From an uncultured Acetatifactor sp. (GTDB lineage: Bacteria > Bacillota > Clostridia > Lachnospirales > Lachnospiraceae), in contig CAJUAB010000008.1 in NCBI GenBank assembly GCA_910583845.1, forward strand, positions 95,860-159,859: 64,000 bases of DNA, in the 5' to 3' direction. Below are positions 1-7,402 of this stretch, piece after piece. A program made the translations under genes and the position numbers. Every line of letters begins with the position of its first letter. The first letter of the stretch is position 1. The notes under the pieces are model-generated. The model had not been told where the DNA came from and ran no database searches. It was given only the letters and a program-made list of their open reading frames with translations.

Positions 1-60
1 GATATGATGACGGGCATGATGCAGGAGATGCATATAGAAAATAGAATTACATCCCGGTAA
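1..60 (+). CDS. possible C-terminal tail of a plus-strand gene (partial)
   Basis: Frame 1 is open from the left edge to a TAA at 58-60 and reads 19 residues ending in IENRITSR. It is too short to assign. The only support is the open frame and a strong hairpin at 76-123, which would suit the end of a gene converging on the minus-strand HTH/DeoR pair. It may be chance. Confidence 0.25.
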   Translation, partial: DMMTGMMQEMHIENRITSR

Positions 61-75
61 ATTTGTATTGTCATC

Positions 76-123
76 AGGTGCAGGCGGCAGGAGGCTGTGA
101 AAAAGCCTGTGCCGCCTGCACCT
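76..123. terminator. long hairpin between convergent units
   Basis: A 14-bp perfect inverted repeat (76-89 with 110-123, AGGTGCAGGCGGCA and its complement) encloses a second small stem. There is no clear T run on either side. Its place just after the small HTH gene (minus strand) and after a possible plus-strand gene end fits a bidirectional terminator. Confidence 0.55.
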
Positions 124-141
124 CATAAAATCCATAACATT

Positions 142-330
142 TCAAAGTTCACCGGGATCAAGTTCCAGCTTTTTACAGATCCGGACTACCAGATCAAAAG
201 AAGCGCCAGAGACTCCTCTGGAAAGGATTGTCATCAGCGTACTGTAGGGAATATCCGCCTCCAGAGAGAATTGTCTGAGACTCACAAACTGATCCAGAAT
301 CAGATTTCGCAATCTCTCCTCCCGACTCAT
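142..330 (-). CDS. small Cro/C1-type helix-turn-helix protein
   Basis: A 62-residue protein made almost entirely of a lambda-repressor-like HTH fold: LRQFSLEADIPYSTLMTIL gives helices 2-3, then a spacer helix and the closing LELDPGEL typical of XRE proteins. There is no ligand or dimerisation domain. The start ATG overlaps the stop of the upstream DeoR gene (ATGA, 327-330), so the two are translationally coupled. Inference: a small co-regulator or autoregulator of the DeoR unit. The target is unknown. Confidence 0.75.
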   Translation of the reverse strand: MSREERLRNLILDQFVSLRQFSLEADIPYSTLMTILSRGVSGASFDLVVRICKKLELDPGEL

Positions 331-1106
331 TTTGCGTCACCTGCCACAATCACTGTGGCAATTTTTTCCTCAAGGGCCGCAATCTGATCCTCTGCGCAAT
401 CCCAATCCGTTATGAGGAAGTCAAAGACATCCGGCTCACAGACTTTGATAAAAGAGTCCAATCCAATTTTGGCTCCCGGCATCAACAGACATTTTCTCCT
501 GCTGTTTCGAATCACCGCTCGCTGAAACGCCGCCGTTTCGTCCGTTCCGTTGGACAGTCCAAAGGAGGCTGTCAGCCCTGCTCCAGTGATAAAGCAGAGG
601 TCAAAGTGTATCCGGCCCACAAATTCTGTGGCCAGACTGTCTACCAGCGACCCGCTCTGCCGCATTTTTCCCCCGGTGAGATAGACCTCTATATTTTCAA
701 AGTTTCTGAGTTCCTTCCCAATATCCACGGAGTTGACCACTACAGTATAGGAAATGTCTCTTGGCAGAGAGGGAACCATAAGATATCCGAGCGATCCGCC
801 TGTCAGATAAATCGTTTCGTTCTCTCTGATCATCCTGGCCGCCTGGCATGCAATGGCCTTGTAATTATCAAAAACCGGCATACTCTCAAAATCGCGGTTC
901 ACCGGCGGTCTTACATTGACCGGCTGTAGCAGAATGGCGCCGCCATGGGTCCGTTTACAGATTCCCTTCTGCTCCAGCAGCCGCAGGTCCCTCCGCGCGG
1001 ATTCATCAGATATCCCATATTCCTGCACAATTTCCGCTATAGTAATTTTACCGTTTTGCTGTATACGGTCTGTTATCTTTTGATGACGTTCCTCCATAAA
1101 AATCAT
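327..1106 (-). CDS. DeoR-family transcriptional regulator
   Basis: About 259 residues with the standard DeoR layout: an N-terminal winged helix (ERHQKITDRIQQNGKITIAE through SDESARRDLRLLEQKG, then THGGA), and a C-terminal DeoRC sugar-phosphate sensing domain with TGGSLGYLM, NSVDIGKEL and ITGAGLT-like motifs. I place the start at 1106 because GGAGG at 1114-1118 lies 7 nt upstream. The ATG at 1112 is too close and the one at 1097 too far. The effector is probably a phosphorylated sugar (family knowledge), but no sugar operon is beside it. The stop overlaps the small HTH gene. A strong promoter and a palindrome lie directly upstream, so autoregulation is likely. Confidence 0.9.
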   Translation of the reverse strand: MIFMEERHQKITDRIQQNGKITIAEIVQEYGISDESARRDLRLLEQKGICKRTHGGAILLQPVNVRPPVNRDFESMPVFDNYKAIACQAARMIRENETIYLTGGSLGYLMVPSLPRDISYTVVVNSVDIGKELRNFENIEVYLTGGKMRQSGSLVDSLATEFVGRIHFDLCFITGAGLTASFGLSNGTDETAAFQRAVIRNSRRKCLLMPGAKIGLDSFIKVCEPDVFDFLITDWDCAEDQIAALEEKIATVIVAGDAK

Positions 1107-1126
1107 GCACATACCTCCAAATACTA

Positions 1127-1148
1127 GATTGATCGAATTCGATAAATC
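1127..1148. promoter_or_regulatory. palindromic operator candidate for the DeoR regulator
   Basis: A 22-bp inverted repeat centred on ATCGAATTCGAT (1132-1143), with outer arms GATT and AATC and a single mismatched pair (1131/1144). It starts just below the -10 box (1150-1155) and covers the predicted transcription start near 1143, the classical position for repression. Confidence 0.65.
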
Positions 1149-1149
1149 T

Positions 1150-1178
1150 ATAATACAGCATATTCAGAAGTAAATCAA
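1150..1178 (-). promoter_or_regulatory. sigma-A type promoter of the DeoR-HTH unit
   Basis: Read on the minus strand: -35 TTGATT (1173-1178), a 17-nt spacer and -10 TATTAT (1150-1155). The predicted start is inside the palindrome at 1127-1148. Confidence 0.7.
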
Positions 1179-1215
1179 CGTTTTCGGTAATCGGATTTGC
1201 GTCTATTCATTTGGC

Positions 1216-2094
1216 TTACGCTCTACTTTGCAGCGCTTTACCTGTAATCAGCTCATACCCCTGTAAGTACTTCTCGATGGTCTTATCCACGATCTCCTGG
1301 GGCAGCTCCCAGTCATGATCGTGACTCTTCAGCCAATCCCGGGCAAACTGTTTGTCAAAGGAGGGCTGGGCATGCCCCGGCTCATACCCCTGGGCCGGCC
1401 AGAAGCGGGAGGAATCCGGCGTCAGCATCTCGTCTCCCAGCACTATATTGCCATTTTCATCCAGACCGAATTCAAACTTGGTATCCGCAATGATAATGCC
1501 CTTAGTCCGGGCATACTCCGCACACTTTTTGTACAGGGCAACGGTATAGTCCCGTAATTTCTCCCCATACTCCCGGCCTTTGCCAGGGTAGCGCTTTTCC
1601 AGATATTCCACACTCTGCTCAAAGGATATATTCTCATCATGATCCCCGATCTCCGCTTTGGTGGAAGGTGTATAGATGGGCTCGGGCAGCTGCTCCGATT
1701 CCCTGAGTCCCTCCGGCAGCCTGATGCCGCACACCGTGCCGTCCTTCTGGTAGCTGGCCCAGCCGCTTCCAGTGATATATCCCCGTACAATACATTCCAC
1801 AGGCAGCATTTCCAGTTTTCGGCACATCATGCTGTTGCCGTCAAAGCGCTCCTGCTGAAAAAACTCCGGCATATCCTTCACATCCACCGAAATCATATGA
1901 TTGGGCAGGATATCCCTGGTCATGTCAAACCAGAATCTGGACATCTGCGTCAGTACCGCGCCCTTCCCGGTCACCCTGTTTTTCAGGATCACATCAAAGC
2001 AGCTGATCCTGTCCGTAGCCACCATAATCAGGGTATCCCCATTGTCATAGATCTCTCGTACTTTTCCTTCCTTTATCGGTTTTAATTCCTGCAT
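1216..2094 (-). CDS. purC: phosphoribosylaminoimidazole-succinocarboxamide synthase
   Basis: 292 residues, longer than the roughly 240-residue Bacillus-type PurC and closer to the longer SAICAR synthase group. It joins CAIR and L-aspartate with ATP to give SAICAR in de novo purine synthesis. Visible motifs: EGKVREIY at the nucleotide site, TDRISCFDVIL, ECIVRGYITGSGW, STKAEIGDHDENIS, IIADTKFEFG and GDEMLTPDSSRFW. AGGAGG lies 7 nt before the ATG. No other pur gene adjoins it, so it is an isolated purine gene here. The pseudogene upstream and the DeoR unit downstream look unrelated. Confidence 0.97.
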   Translation of the reverse strand: MQELKPIKEGKVREIYDNGDTLIMVATDRISCFDVILKNRVTGKGAVLTQMSRFWFDMTRDILPNHMISVDVKDMPEFFQQERFDGNSMMCRKLEMLPVECIVRGYITGSGWASYQKDGTVCGIRLPEGLRESEQLPEPIYTPSTKAEIGDHDENISFEQSVEYLEKRYPGKGREYGEKLRDYTVALYKKCAEYARTKGIIIADTKFEFGLDENGNIVLGDEMLTPDSSRFWPAQGYEPGHAQPSFDKQFARDWLKSHDHDWELPQEIVDKTIEKYLQGYELITGKALQSRA

Positions 2095-2174
2095 CTTTCT
2101 CCTCCTGCAAAATGTTTTATGGTCAATGTACCTGACAACCAGGTATCACTCCATCATGTTCCTGATTTTTCGAA

Positions 2175-2707
2175 TCAGAGTCCCGCCGCAAACTGCTGCA
2201 CTTCCGAAACGCTGAGTCCTGTATCCTCCGCGATCTCCTCAATGGTAAGTTTCCCCCTTTTGAGCAGCCTGAGGGCTGTCTTCCTTCTGGTCTCATCAAT
2301 ACCCTGACTTTTCCCCTGTTCGATTCCCTGTTTTAGAATAATTCTCGCCTCTGTCTCAATCAATGCTCCACCCATGATATCACCTATACCTTTCCGCACA
2401 TTCTCATATTTATGCGCAATCTCTCCGATCACATCCCTGGACAGTTCAATAATGGTACGTTTGTCAAAGGCTCCGATTACTCCCTGCTTTTCCAGTTCGT
2501 GCAGCCCTTCCAGAATCTTCCTGAACTCTGATTGTGCCTCCTCCAGCCTCTTTACATTATTATTATACACATCAAAATGCTTCTCATGTGAGAAAACTAC
2601 TCCTCCCCTGTATATGTCTCCCCAAAAATCTCGTTAATGATGGGAATAACCAGCTTACGGCAGTCATTCAGAATTGTCCGGAACACCCCGTCATATATAT
2701 TTCCCAT
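2175..2707 (-). pseudogene. broken Rpn-like (PD-(D/E)XK) nuclease family gene
   Basis: Two pieces of one gene remain. The N-terminal piece (2707-2597) starts after AGGAAGG at 2715-2721 and reads MGNIYDGVFRTILNDCRKLV through FGETYTGEE, then a stop. A single-base shift would continue it as VFSHEKHF into the second piece (ORF 2175-2570), which has the long helical tail of this family ending in GLSVSEVQQF. The middle, where the nuclease core should be, is missing: the N-terminal motif joins the C-terminal tail almost directly. So there is a frameshift plus a large internal deletion. The family resemblance (Lachnospiraceae Rpn/PDDEXK-type proteins) is from memory. Confidence 0.7.
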
Positions 2708-2736
2708 TCGAATGCCTTCCTGTATTCGGTAACTTT

Positions 2737-2765
2737 ATTGTACCATTATTTTACTCTTTTTTCAA
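2737..2765 (-). promoter_or_regulatory. promoter of the broken nuclease gene
   Basis: Minus strand: -35 TTGAAA (2760-2765), 17-nt spacer, -10 TACAAT (2737-2742), and a good ribosome binding site about 20 nt later. The promoter survives although the gene is broken. The rest of 2766-2937 shows nothing I can assign. Confidence 0.65.
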
Positions 2766-2937
2766 GCAGCCTGATTTTCTCCCTGCCTGGCCTGCATTCA
2801 TTTTGCTTTTTAAGGAAATATTTCTGTATTTGTATGATAACATGGCCCCCATGCGTGGGCAATAACGCATCCGTTGCTACCCGCTGAATAATTCAACTGT
2901 TGGTTGTATAAGACAACAGCGTTCTGTACAGGTGCTA

Positions 2938-3840
2938 TTATACGGAAAAAACATTCCGGAACGCTCTGTAAGTCTTACCCATCCCCGCATCCAGAGATGT
3001 ATATTTCATTCCAAGCTCTTGGATACTTCTGGCATTGTCATACAGTTCCGTTTCCGACTCCCTTACGGCAAATGGCAGCAAAATCCCCTGCTCCAGAGCC
3101 TGCTGCGCAGTCATGGGCAGTTCCCGGACCGGCTCCTCAGATACCTTCATCAGCGCGTCTGCCAGAGAGCCGTAAGTCTCCGGCTCTCTTTTACAAATAT
3201 TGTACGCTTTTCCATAGGCTTTCTCATTCAGCAGACACTTTTCAACGGCCTCCGCCGCATCCTTCACATATACCATCTGAAACTGACCGTCTGCGTCTGT
3301 GATCCTGGGTAAAATCCGTTGTTGCACCATCATCCGGATGTAAGCGGATTCCCTGGGAGCATAGTTAAACGGTCCATAGAGAATCCCCGGACGCAGCACC
3401 GTCCAGGCAACATCCCGCTCCCCACAGACAAGACGCGTTTCTCTCTCCAACGCTACCTTGCCCGCAATGTAGGCCCCGGCCTCCCCCGGCAGATACCTTT
3501 CCTCAAAAGGGGCATCCTCCGATTTATATCCCCCTTCTCCCCTGCGGTATACATCTACAGTACTGACAGCGATATACTGGACCGGCTTAACCGGCATGTT
3601 TTCAAGCACGCAGCGGATATCTCCCGCCTCGTACGCGCAGAAGTCCACAACAGCCTCATATTCTCCTGACAGGCCCTTCCATACTGCGGGATCTCTGCGG
3701 TCTCCCCTGACCTGTGCTGCTCCCAGTTCTTCCATGGAGTAGGTTCCCCGGTTCACCACTGTGATTTCATGCCGTCCGGCCGCCAGCATCACAAATACCC
3801 TGCCATAAAAGTAACTGCCTCCAATCACGAGAATCTTCAT
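2938..3840 (-). CDS. NAD-dependent epimerase/dehydratase (atypical extended SDR)
   Basis: About 300 residues. An N-terminal Rossmann motif MKILVIGGSYFYGR is followed by VVNRGTY at the end of strand 2, VDFCAYE, the catalytic YIAGK (YxxxK) after VSTVDVY, and LRPGILYGPFNY. These mark an extended short-chain dehydrogenase of the nucleotide-sugar epimerase type. Substrate unknown. The start is placed at 3840 (MKILVI) because AAAGGAA lies upstream. The longer frame to 3867 has no ribosome binding site. It is 30 bp downstream of the DUF3887 lipoprotein and probably co-transcribed with it. Confidence 0.85.
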   Translation of the reverse strand: MKILVIGGSYFYGRVFVMLAAGRHEITVVNRGTYSMEELGAAQVRGDRRDPAVWKGLSGEYEAVVDFCAYEAGDIRCVLENMPVKPVQYIAVSTVDVYRRGEGGYKSEDAPFEERYLPGEAGAYIAGKVALERETRLVCGERDVAWTVLRPGILYGPFNYAPRESAYIRMMVQQRILPRITDADGQFQMVYVKDAAEAVEKCLLNEKAYGKAYNICKREPETYGSLADALMKVSEEPVRELPMTAQQALEQGILLPFAVRESETELYDNARSIQELGMKYTSLDAGMGKTYRAFRNVFSV

Positions 3841-3870
3841 AATCTCACGTTCCTTTCTGATATACATATT

Positions 3871-4284
3871 CTATTTCATATAGAGTCCCACCACCTGCAT
3901 ATCCGCATCATATCCCACCTGAAAAGTCACAATCTGTTTTTCATATTGAGCCTTGACCATGACAACGGCATAATCTCCCTCATCGATCTTCTGGCCGCTC
4001 ACCGTCGTACTGTCAATCCGGGTAAAGGTCCCCGCGCCGCCAAAAGTCTCCACACAGGCCGACCGCAATTCATCCGCCTGCAACACCTGCTTCATATCCT
4101 CCCGGAAAGTCTCGTAAACCTGCAAATACTCTTCCGCGTTCAGCCAGTCCACAATCTGTATGGTCTGCTGCTCCAGCTGCTCCTGCGAGAACACCTCCGC
4201 CAAAGGCATGGTCCGGGTGCCGCAGCCCGTTAGCAAAACCACCGTAAACAGCGTCAGAATCCCCGTGATTATATTTTTTCTCAT
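3871..4284 (-). CDS. DUF3887-like lipoprotein
   Basis: 137 residues from the ATG at 4284 (GGAGG about 10 nt upstream; the longer frame to 4326 lacks one). There is a lipoprotein signal peptide: MRKN, a hydrophobic stretch and lipobox LLTGC. The mature part has an NTF2-like pattern (AEEYLQVYETFREDMKQVL, then beta strands ending VGYDADMQVVGLYMK) that I recall as DUF3887. Such proteins are surface-anchored small alpha+beta domains, sometimes attached to hydrolases. Function unknown. It precedes the SDR gene. Confidence 0.75.
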   Translation of the reverse strand: MRKNIITGILTLFTVVLLTGCGTRTMPLAEVFSQEQLEQQTIQIVDWLNAEEYLQVYETFREDMKQVLQADELRSACVETFGGAGTFTRIDSTTVSGQKIDEGDYAVVMVKAQYEKQIVTFQVGYDADMQVVGLYMK

Positions 4285-4327
4285 CCTCTTCTTTCCTCCC
4301 TGTCTCTTCTCCATCTGAAAGCGCATC

Positions 4328-4355
4328 AGGCGATTGCAGAACCTTCTGATCGCCT
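4328..4355 (-). terminator. hairpin after dprA
   Basis: AGGCGAT/ATCGCCT (4328-4334 with 4349-4355) with an inner CAGAA/TTCTG stem. It lies about 40 nt past the dprA stop, but no T run follows, so it may be a leader structure of the next gene. A possible extended -10 (TGG TATACT, at 4376-4384) lies just upstream and could start the lipoprotein-SDR transcript. Confidence 0.4.
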
Positions 4356-4393
4356 TCTCATGGGGTGTCTGGCCAAGTATACCACAATACCGC

Positions 4394-5524
4394 TCAGATA
4401 TCCAGAGAAAACCACCCCGGACTGTTCTGTTTTGCCACGCCTTTCAAACACAGATGCATCAATATGGTCAGGAGATTGTTGGAAAAGGTGCGGAATCCTC
4501 TTTCCGTGAGTTTGATCTGCAGCTGCTCACGAATTCTTTCCATGGGCTGAGGATACAGATCCAGAGCCTCCAGCACCACCGCCTCCTCCGGTGTAAGGGG
4601 CGGACGGACACGGCCATCGGGGGAACTGGCCTGCCTCGGAACACAGCAGGCAAACTTTTCGGGAAAAGACTGCCGCAAGCCTTCCATAAAATCCCTGGGA
4701 GACAGAAAAACCAACGCGCCATCCTTGACCAGCTTATTGCATCCGTCGCTGAGTCTGTCCGTAATCCGCCCCGGGACCGCATAGACCTCCCTTCCCTGTT
4801 CCAGCGCCATATCCACTGTAATCAACGTACCGCTTTTCTGCCGGGCTTCCACTACCACCAACACGTCCGCGAGACCGCTGACAATCCGGTTGCGAGGCGG
4901 AAATAGCTGGGGTTTGGGAGATGTGCCCGGCGGATAGGTGGAAAGAATCCCGCCCTGAACCAGAAGCCGGTCATAGATGGGCTTATTTCCCTTGGGATAG
5001 CAGATATCCACTCCGTTTCCCAGAACGGCATAGGACTCCCCCTCCGCATCCAATGCGGCCAGCTGGCTGATTCCGTCTATTCCCCTGGCCATGCCGCTGA
5101 TCACCTGCACCCCTGCGGCTCCCAGTTCTCTGCCCAGCTGAGCGGCCACAAAATGTCCGTATTCTGAGCATTCCCTGGCCCCCACCACTGCCACTGCCAG
5201 CTTCCGGGGCTGGGGAAGCCGTCCCTTATAGTAAATGCCAAAGGGATGGTCCGGAATATGTCGCAGCCTCTCCGGATATTCCGCGTCCGCTGTACAGACA
5301 AAGGATATCTGTTTTTCTGAAAGTCTGGCATACTCCCTGTCCACGTCCCAGTTTTTCCGCGTCCTCAGCAGTTTCTCCAACCTGTTTTTGTCCAGCGCTG
5401 CAGCCAGTTTTTTCTCCGCGGCTTCATATACTGCCGCGCCCGTGCCGAAAGTCTCCAGAAGCTGCTCCCTGGCCGCCGTACCCAGCCCTCTGACATTGGC
5501 AAGCCAATATGTATATTTATCCAT
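4394..5524 (-). CDS. dprA: DNA processing protein DprA
   Basis: 376 residues. DprA loads RecA on incoming single-stranded DNA during transformation. Domains: an N-terminal SAM-like segment (VRGLGTAAREQLLETFG), a Rossmann core with VVGARECSEYG, SGMARGIDG, AVLGNGVDICYPKGN, FPPRNRIVSGLADVLVVVEA and SGTLITVDMALEQGREVYAVPG, and a C-terminal winged helix (about 310-376). It overlaps the stop of comM by 8 bp, so the two are coupled. It is also present in many non-competent Clostridia. Confidence 0.95.
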   Translation of the reverse strand: MDKYTYWLANVRGLGTAAREQLLETFGTGAAVYEAAEKKLAAALDKNRLEKLLRTRKNWDVDREYARLSEKQISFVCTADAEYPERLRHIPDHPFGIYYKGRLPQPRKLAVAVVGARECSEYGHFVAAQLGRELGAAGVQVISGMARGIDGISQLAALDAEGESYAVLGNGVDICYPKGNKPIYDRLLVQGGILSTYPPGTSPKPQLFPPRNRIVSGLADVLVVVEARQKSGTLITVDMALEQGREVYAVPGRITDRLSDGCNKLVKDGALVFLSPRDFMEGLRQSFPEKFACCVPRQASSPDGRVRPPLTPEEAVVLEALDLYPQPMERIREQLQIKLTERGFRTFSNNLLTILMHLCLKGVAKQNSPGWFSLDI

Positions 5525-7073
5525 TTCTGATCCATGCCCCCTCCGTAAGGCGATAGGCCAACGCTTCGCTGAGATGCTCCTCCCGTATGCGCTCTGAATG
5601 CCCCAGATCCGCTATGGTCCTGGCCACCTTCAAAACCCGGTGATAGGTTCTGGCACTCAGTTCCAGCTGACTGTACGCGGTCTCCATAAGTTGTCTCTCC
5701 TCTCTGCCCAGCTCACAGTAATGTTCCAGCTCCGCCGCCTCCATATCGCCGTTAAAAGAATACTTTTTCCCGCGAAAGCGTTCTTCCTGGACCGCCCTGG
5801 CCTCCACCACTCTCTGTCTGATCCGGGCGCTGTCTTCCCCCTCCCTGACAGATTGCAGCTTCTGTAAATCAATACGGCTGGTCTCCACAAACATGTCCAT
5901 GCGGTCCAGCAGAGGTCCCGAAAGCCTGCCCCAATATTTTGCCAATTCTCCCTCCGTGCAGCGGCACCTGTTTTTATCAGGGAAAAAGCCGCAGCGGCAG
6001 GGATTCATGGCACACACCAGCATAAAGTCCGCCGGATAGATATAATTACCCTGGGCCCGGGCTATGTTGACCCGGTGGTCCTCCAGGGGCTGCCTGAGGC
6101 ATTCCAATATATTTCTGGGAAATTCCGTCAATTCGTCGAGAAACAAGACACCTCTGTGGGCCAGCGAAATGGCTCCGGGATGGGTATGGACACCGCCTCC
6201 GATCAGGGCGGCTCCTGAGATCGTATGATGCGGGCTTTGGAAGGGCCTCCGGAGAATCAGCGGGTTCTCCGTATCCAGCATCCCTGCCACGCTGTAGATC
6301 GTTGTCACTTCAATGCTTTCCTGCCAGGTCATAGGGGGCAGAATACCCGCCATGGCCCTGGCAATCATGCTTTTTCCTCCGCCGGGCGGTCCCGACATCA
6401 GCAGATTATGAAAGCCTGCCGCCGCAATCTCCGCCGCCCTTCGGGCAATTTCCTGCCCCCTGATCTCTGAAAAATCATTGTCCGCGCAATACGGCTCTCT
6501 CTCCAGTATCTCCTGGGTGGTACAGGGCTGCTCGGGCAGCAGTGCCTCCTGCTGCCCCATGTCAGTTTCCTGCAAAAAGGCCGTCAGCTGCCGGATATTG
6601 CAGGCACCGCGAACCCGGACCCCCGGGATCACGCTTCCTTCTATCCGGTTGTCCCAGGGAATAATACAGGTGTCTATGCCTCTCCGGGCTGCTTCCTTCA
6701 CAATGGGAAGTATGCCGCTGATGGGCCTGATCTCCCCGTCCAGTCCCAATTCCCCCGCAAACAGAATGTTTTCCGTGGCTTCTCCGCGAAAATATCCCAG
6801 CGTCTGCAAAATACCGATGGCAATGGGCACGTCAAACCCCGTCCCGTCCTTTTTCAGATTGGCCGGGGCCAAGTTGATGGTGACCTTCTTCGGAGGAATG
6901 TCATAGCCGGTGTTCTTCAAGGCCACCTGCACCCGTTCCCTTGCCTCCCGCACCTCATTGCTCAAAGAGCCCACCATGGAAAAGCCCGGCAATCCCGTGG
7001 AGATATCCACCTCCACATGAATCAGATTGGCCTCCACGCCAAAAAGAGACCCTGTCAGTATAGAACTGTACAT
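5517..7073 (-). CDS. comM: YifB/ComM family Mg-chelatase-like AAA+ ATPase
   Basis: 518 residues. An N-terminal ChlI-type Lon-protease-like fold (residues 1-180, MVGSLSNEVREARERV) is followed by the AAA+ Mg-chelatase core with Walker A GPPGGGKSM, Walker B GVLFLDELTEF and a cysteine-rich insert (CAMNPCRCGFFPDKNRCRC), then a C-terminal lid (RTYHRVLKVARTIADL). ComM is a branch-migration helicase helping integrate DNA during transformation. AAGGAG is 5 nt before the ATG. It is the first gene of a two-gene unit with dprA. Confidence 0.95.
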   Translation of the reverse strand: MYSSILTGSLFGVEANLIHVEVDISTGLPGFSMVGSLSNEVREARERVQVALKNTGYDIPPKKVTINLAPANLKKDGTGFDVPIAIGILQTLGYFRGEATENILFAGELGLDGEIRPISGILPIVKEAARRGIDTCIIPWDNRIEGSVIPGVRVRGACNIRQLTAFLQETDMGQQEALLPEQPCTTQEILEREPYCADNDFSEIRGQEIARRAAEIAAAGFHNLLMSGPPGGGKSMIARAMAGILPPMTWQESIEVTTIYSVAGMLDTENPLILRRPFQSPHHTISGAALIGGGVHTHPGAISLAHRGVLFLDELTEFPRNILECLRQPLEDHRVNIARAQGNYIYPADFMLVCAMNPCRCGFFPDKNRCRCTEGELAKYWGRLSGPLLDRMDMFVETSRIDLQKLQSVREGEDSARIRQRVVEARAVQEERFRGKKYSFNGDMEAAELEHYCELGREERQLMETAYSQLELSARTYHRVLKVARTIADLGHSERIREEHLSEALAYRLTEGAWIRNG

Positions 7074-7152
7074 ATAAACTCCTTCCCTTTTGTATTTTCA
7101 TTCCTGCCTGTAAATGGGGGAATAGCGAAAAAATGTGCTTGATGAATAAATT

Positions 7153-7181
7153 AGAATAAAATATGCTTTTAAGAACTGTAA
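7153..7181 (-). promoter_or_regulatory. possible promoter of comM-dprA
   Basis: Minus strand: -35 TTACAG (7176-7181), 17 nt, -10 TATTCT (7153-7158). A perfect small inverted repeat TGCAATTCATTGCA (7189-7202) lies just upstream of the -35. The 329-bp gap 7074-7402 otherwise holds only AT-rich sequence and the terminator at 7312-7344. Confidence 0.45.
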
Positions 7182-7311
7182 CAGAAAGTGCAATTCATTG
7201 CAAGTATTTTCTGCAAATTTATATTTTTTTTATAAAATGAAAAACATTTCCGTTCTTCCGGAACCTGCGTATTTCAGAATATGGCCCTATCGGACTTATC
7301 CATGACAAAAT

Positions 7312-7344
7312 CAACGGAATCCGCGCCCTGCGTGGATTCCGTTG
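7312..7344 (-). terminator. terminator of the first MCP gene
   Basis: CAACGGAATCC pairs with GGATTCCGTTG (7312-7322 with 7334-7344), extended by a GCG/CGT step to a 5-nt loop. On the minus strand it is followed by ATTTTGT. It shares CAACGGAATCC(G/A)CG with the hairpin at 32583-32609. Confidence 0.7.
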
Positions 7345-7402
7345 ACATGAGAAGGGCCCCGTCGCCCTGAAAACTTTCTTAAGGACGGTTCCGACAATCC
7401 GT

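Noticed and set aside
2570..2600. GGGGAGACATATACAGGGG resembling the 37.6 kb repeats
   Set aside because: It encodes conserved residues (GETYTGE) of the Rpn-like relic, so the likeness is chance.
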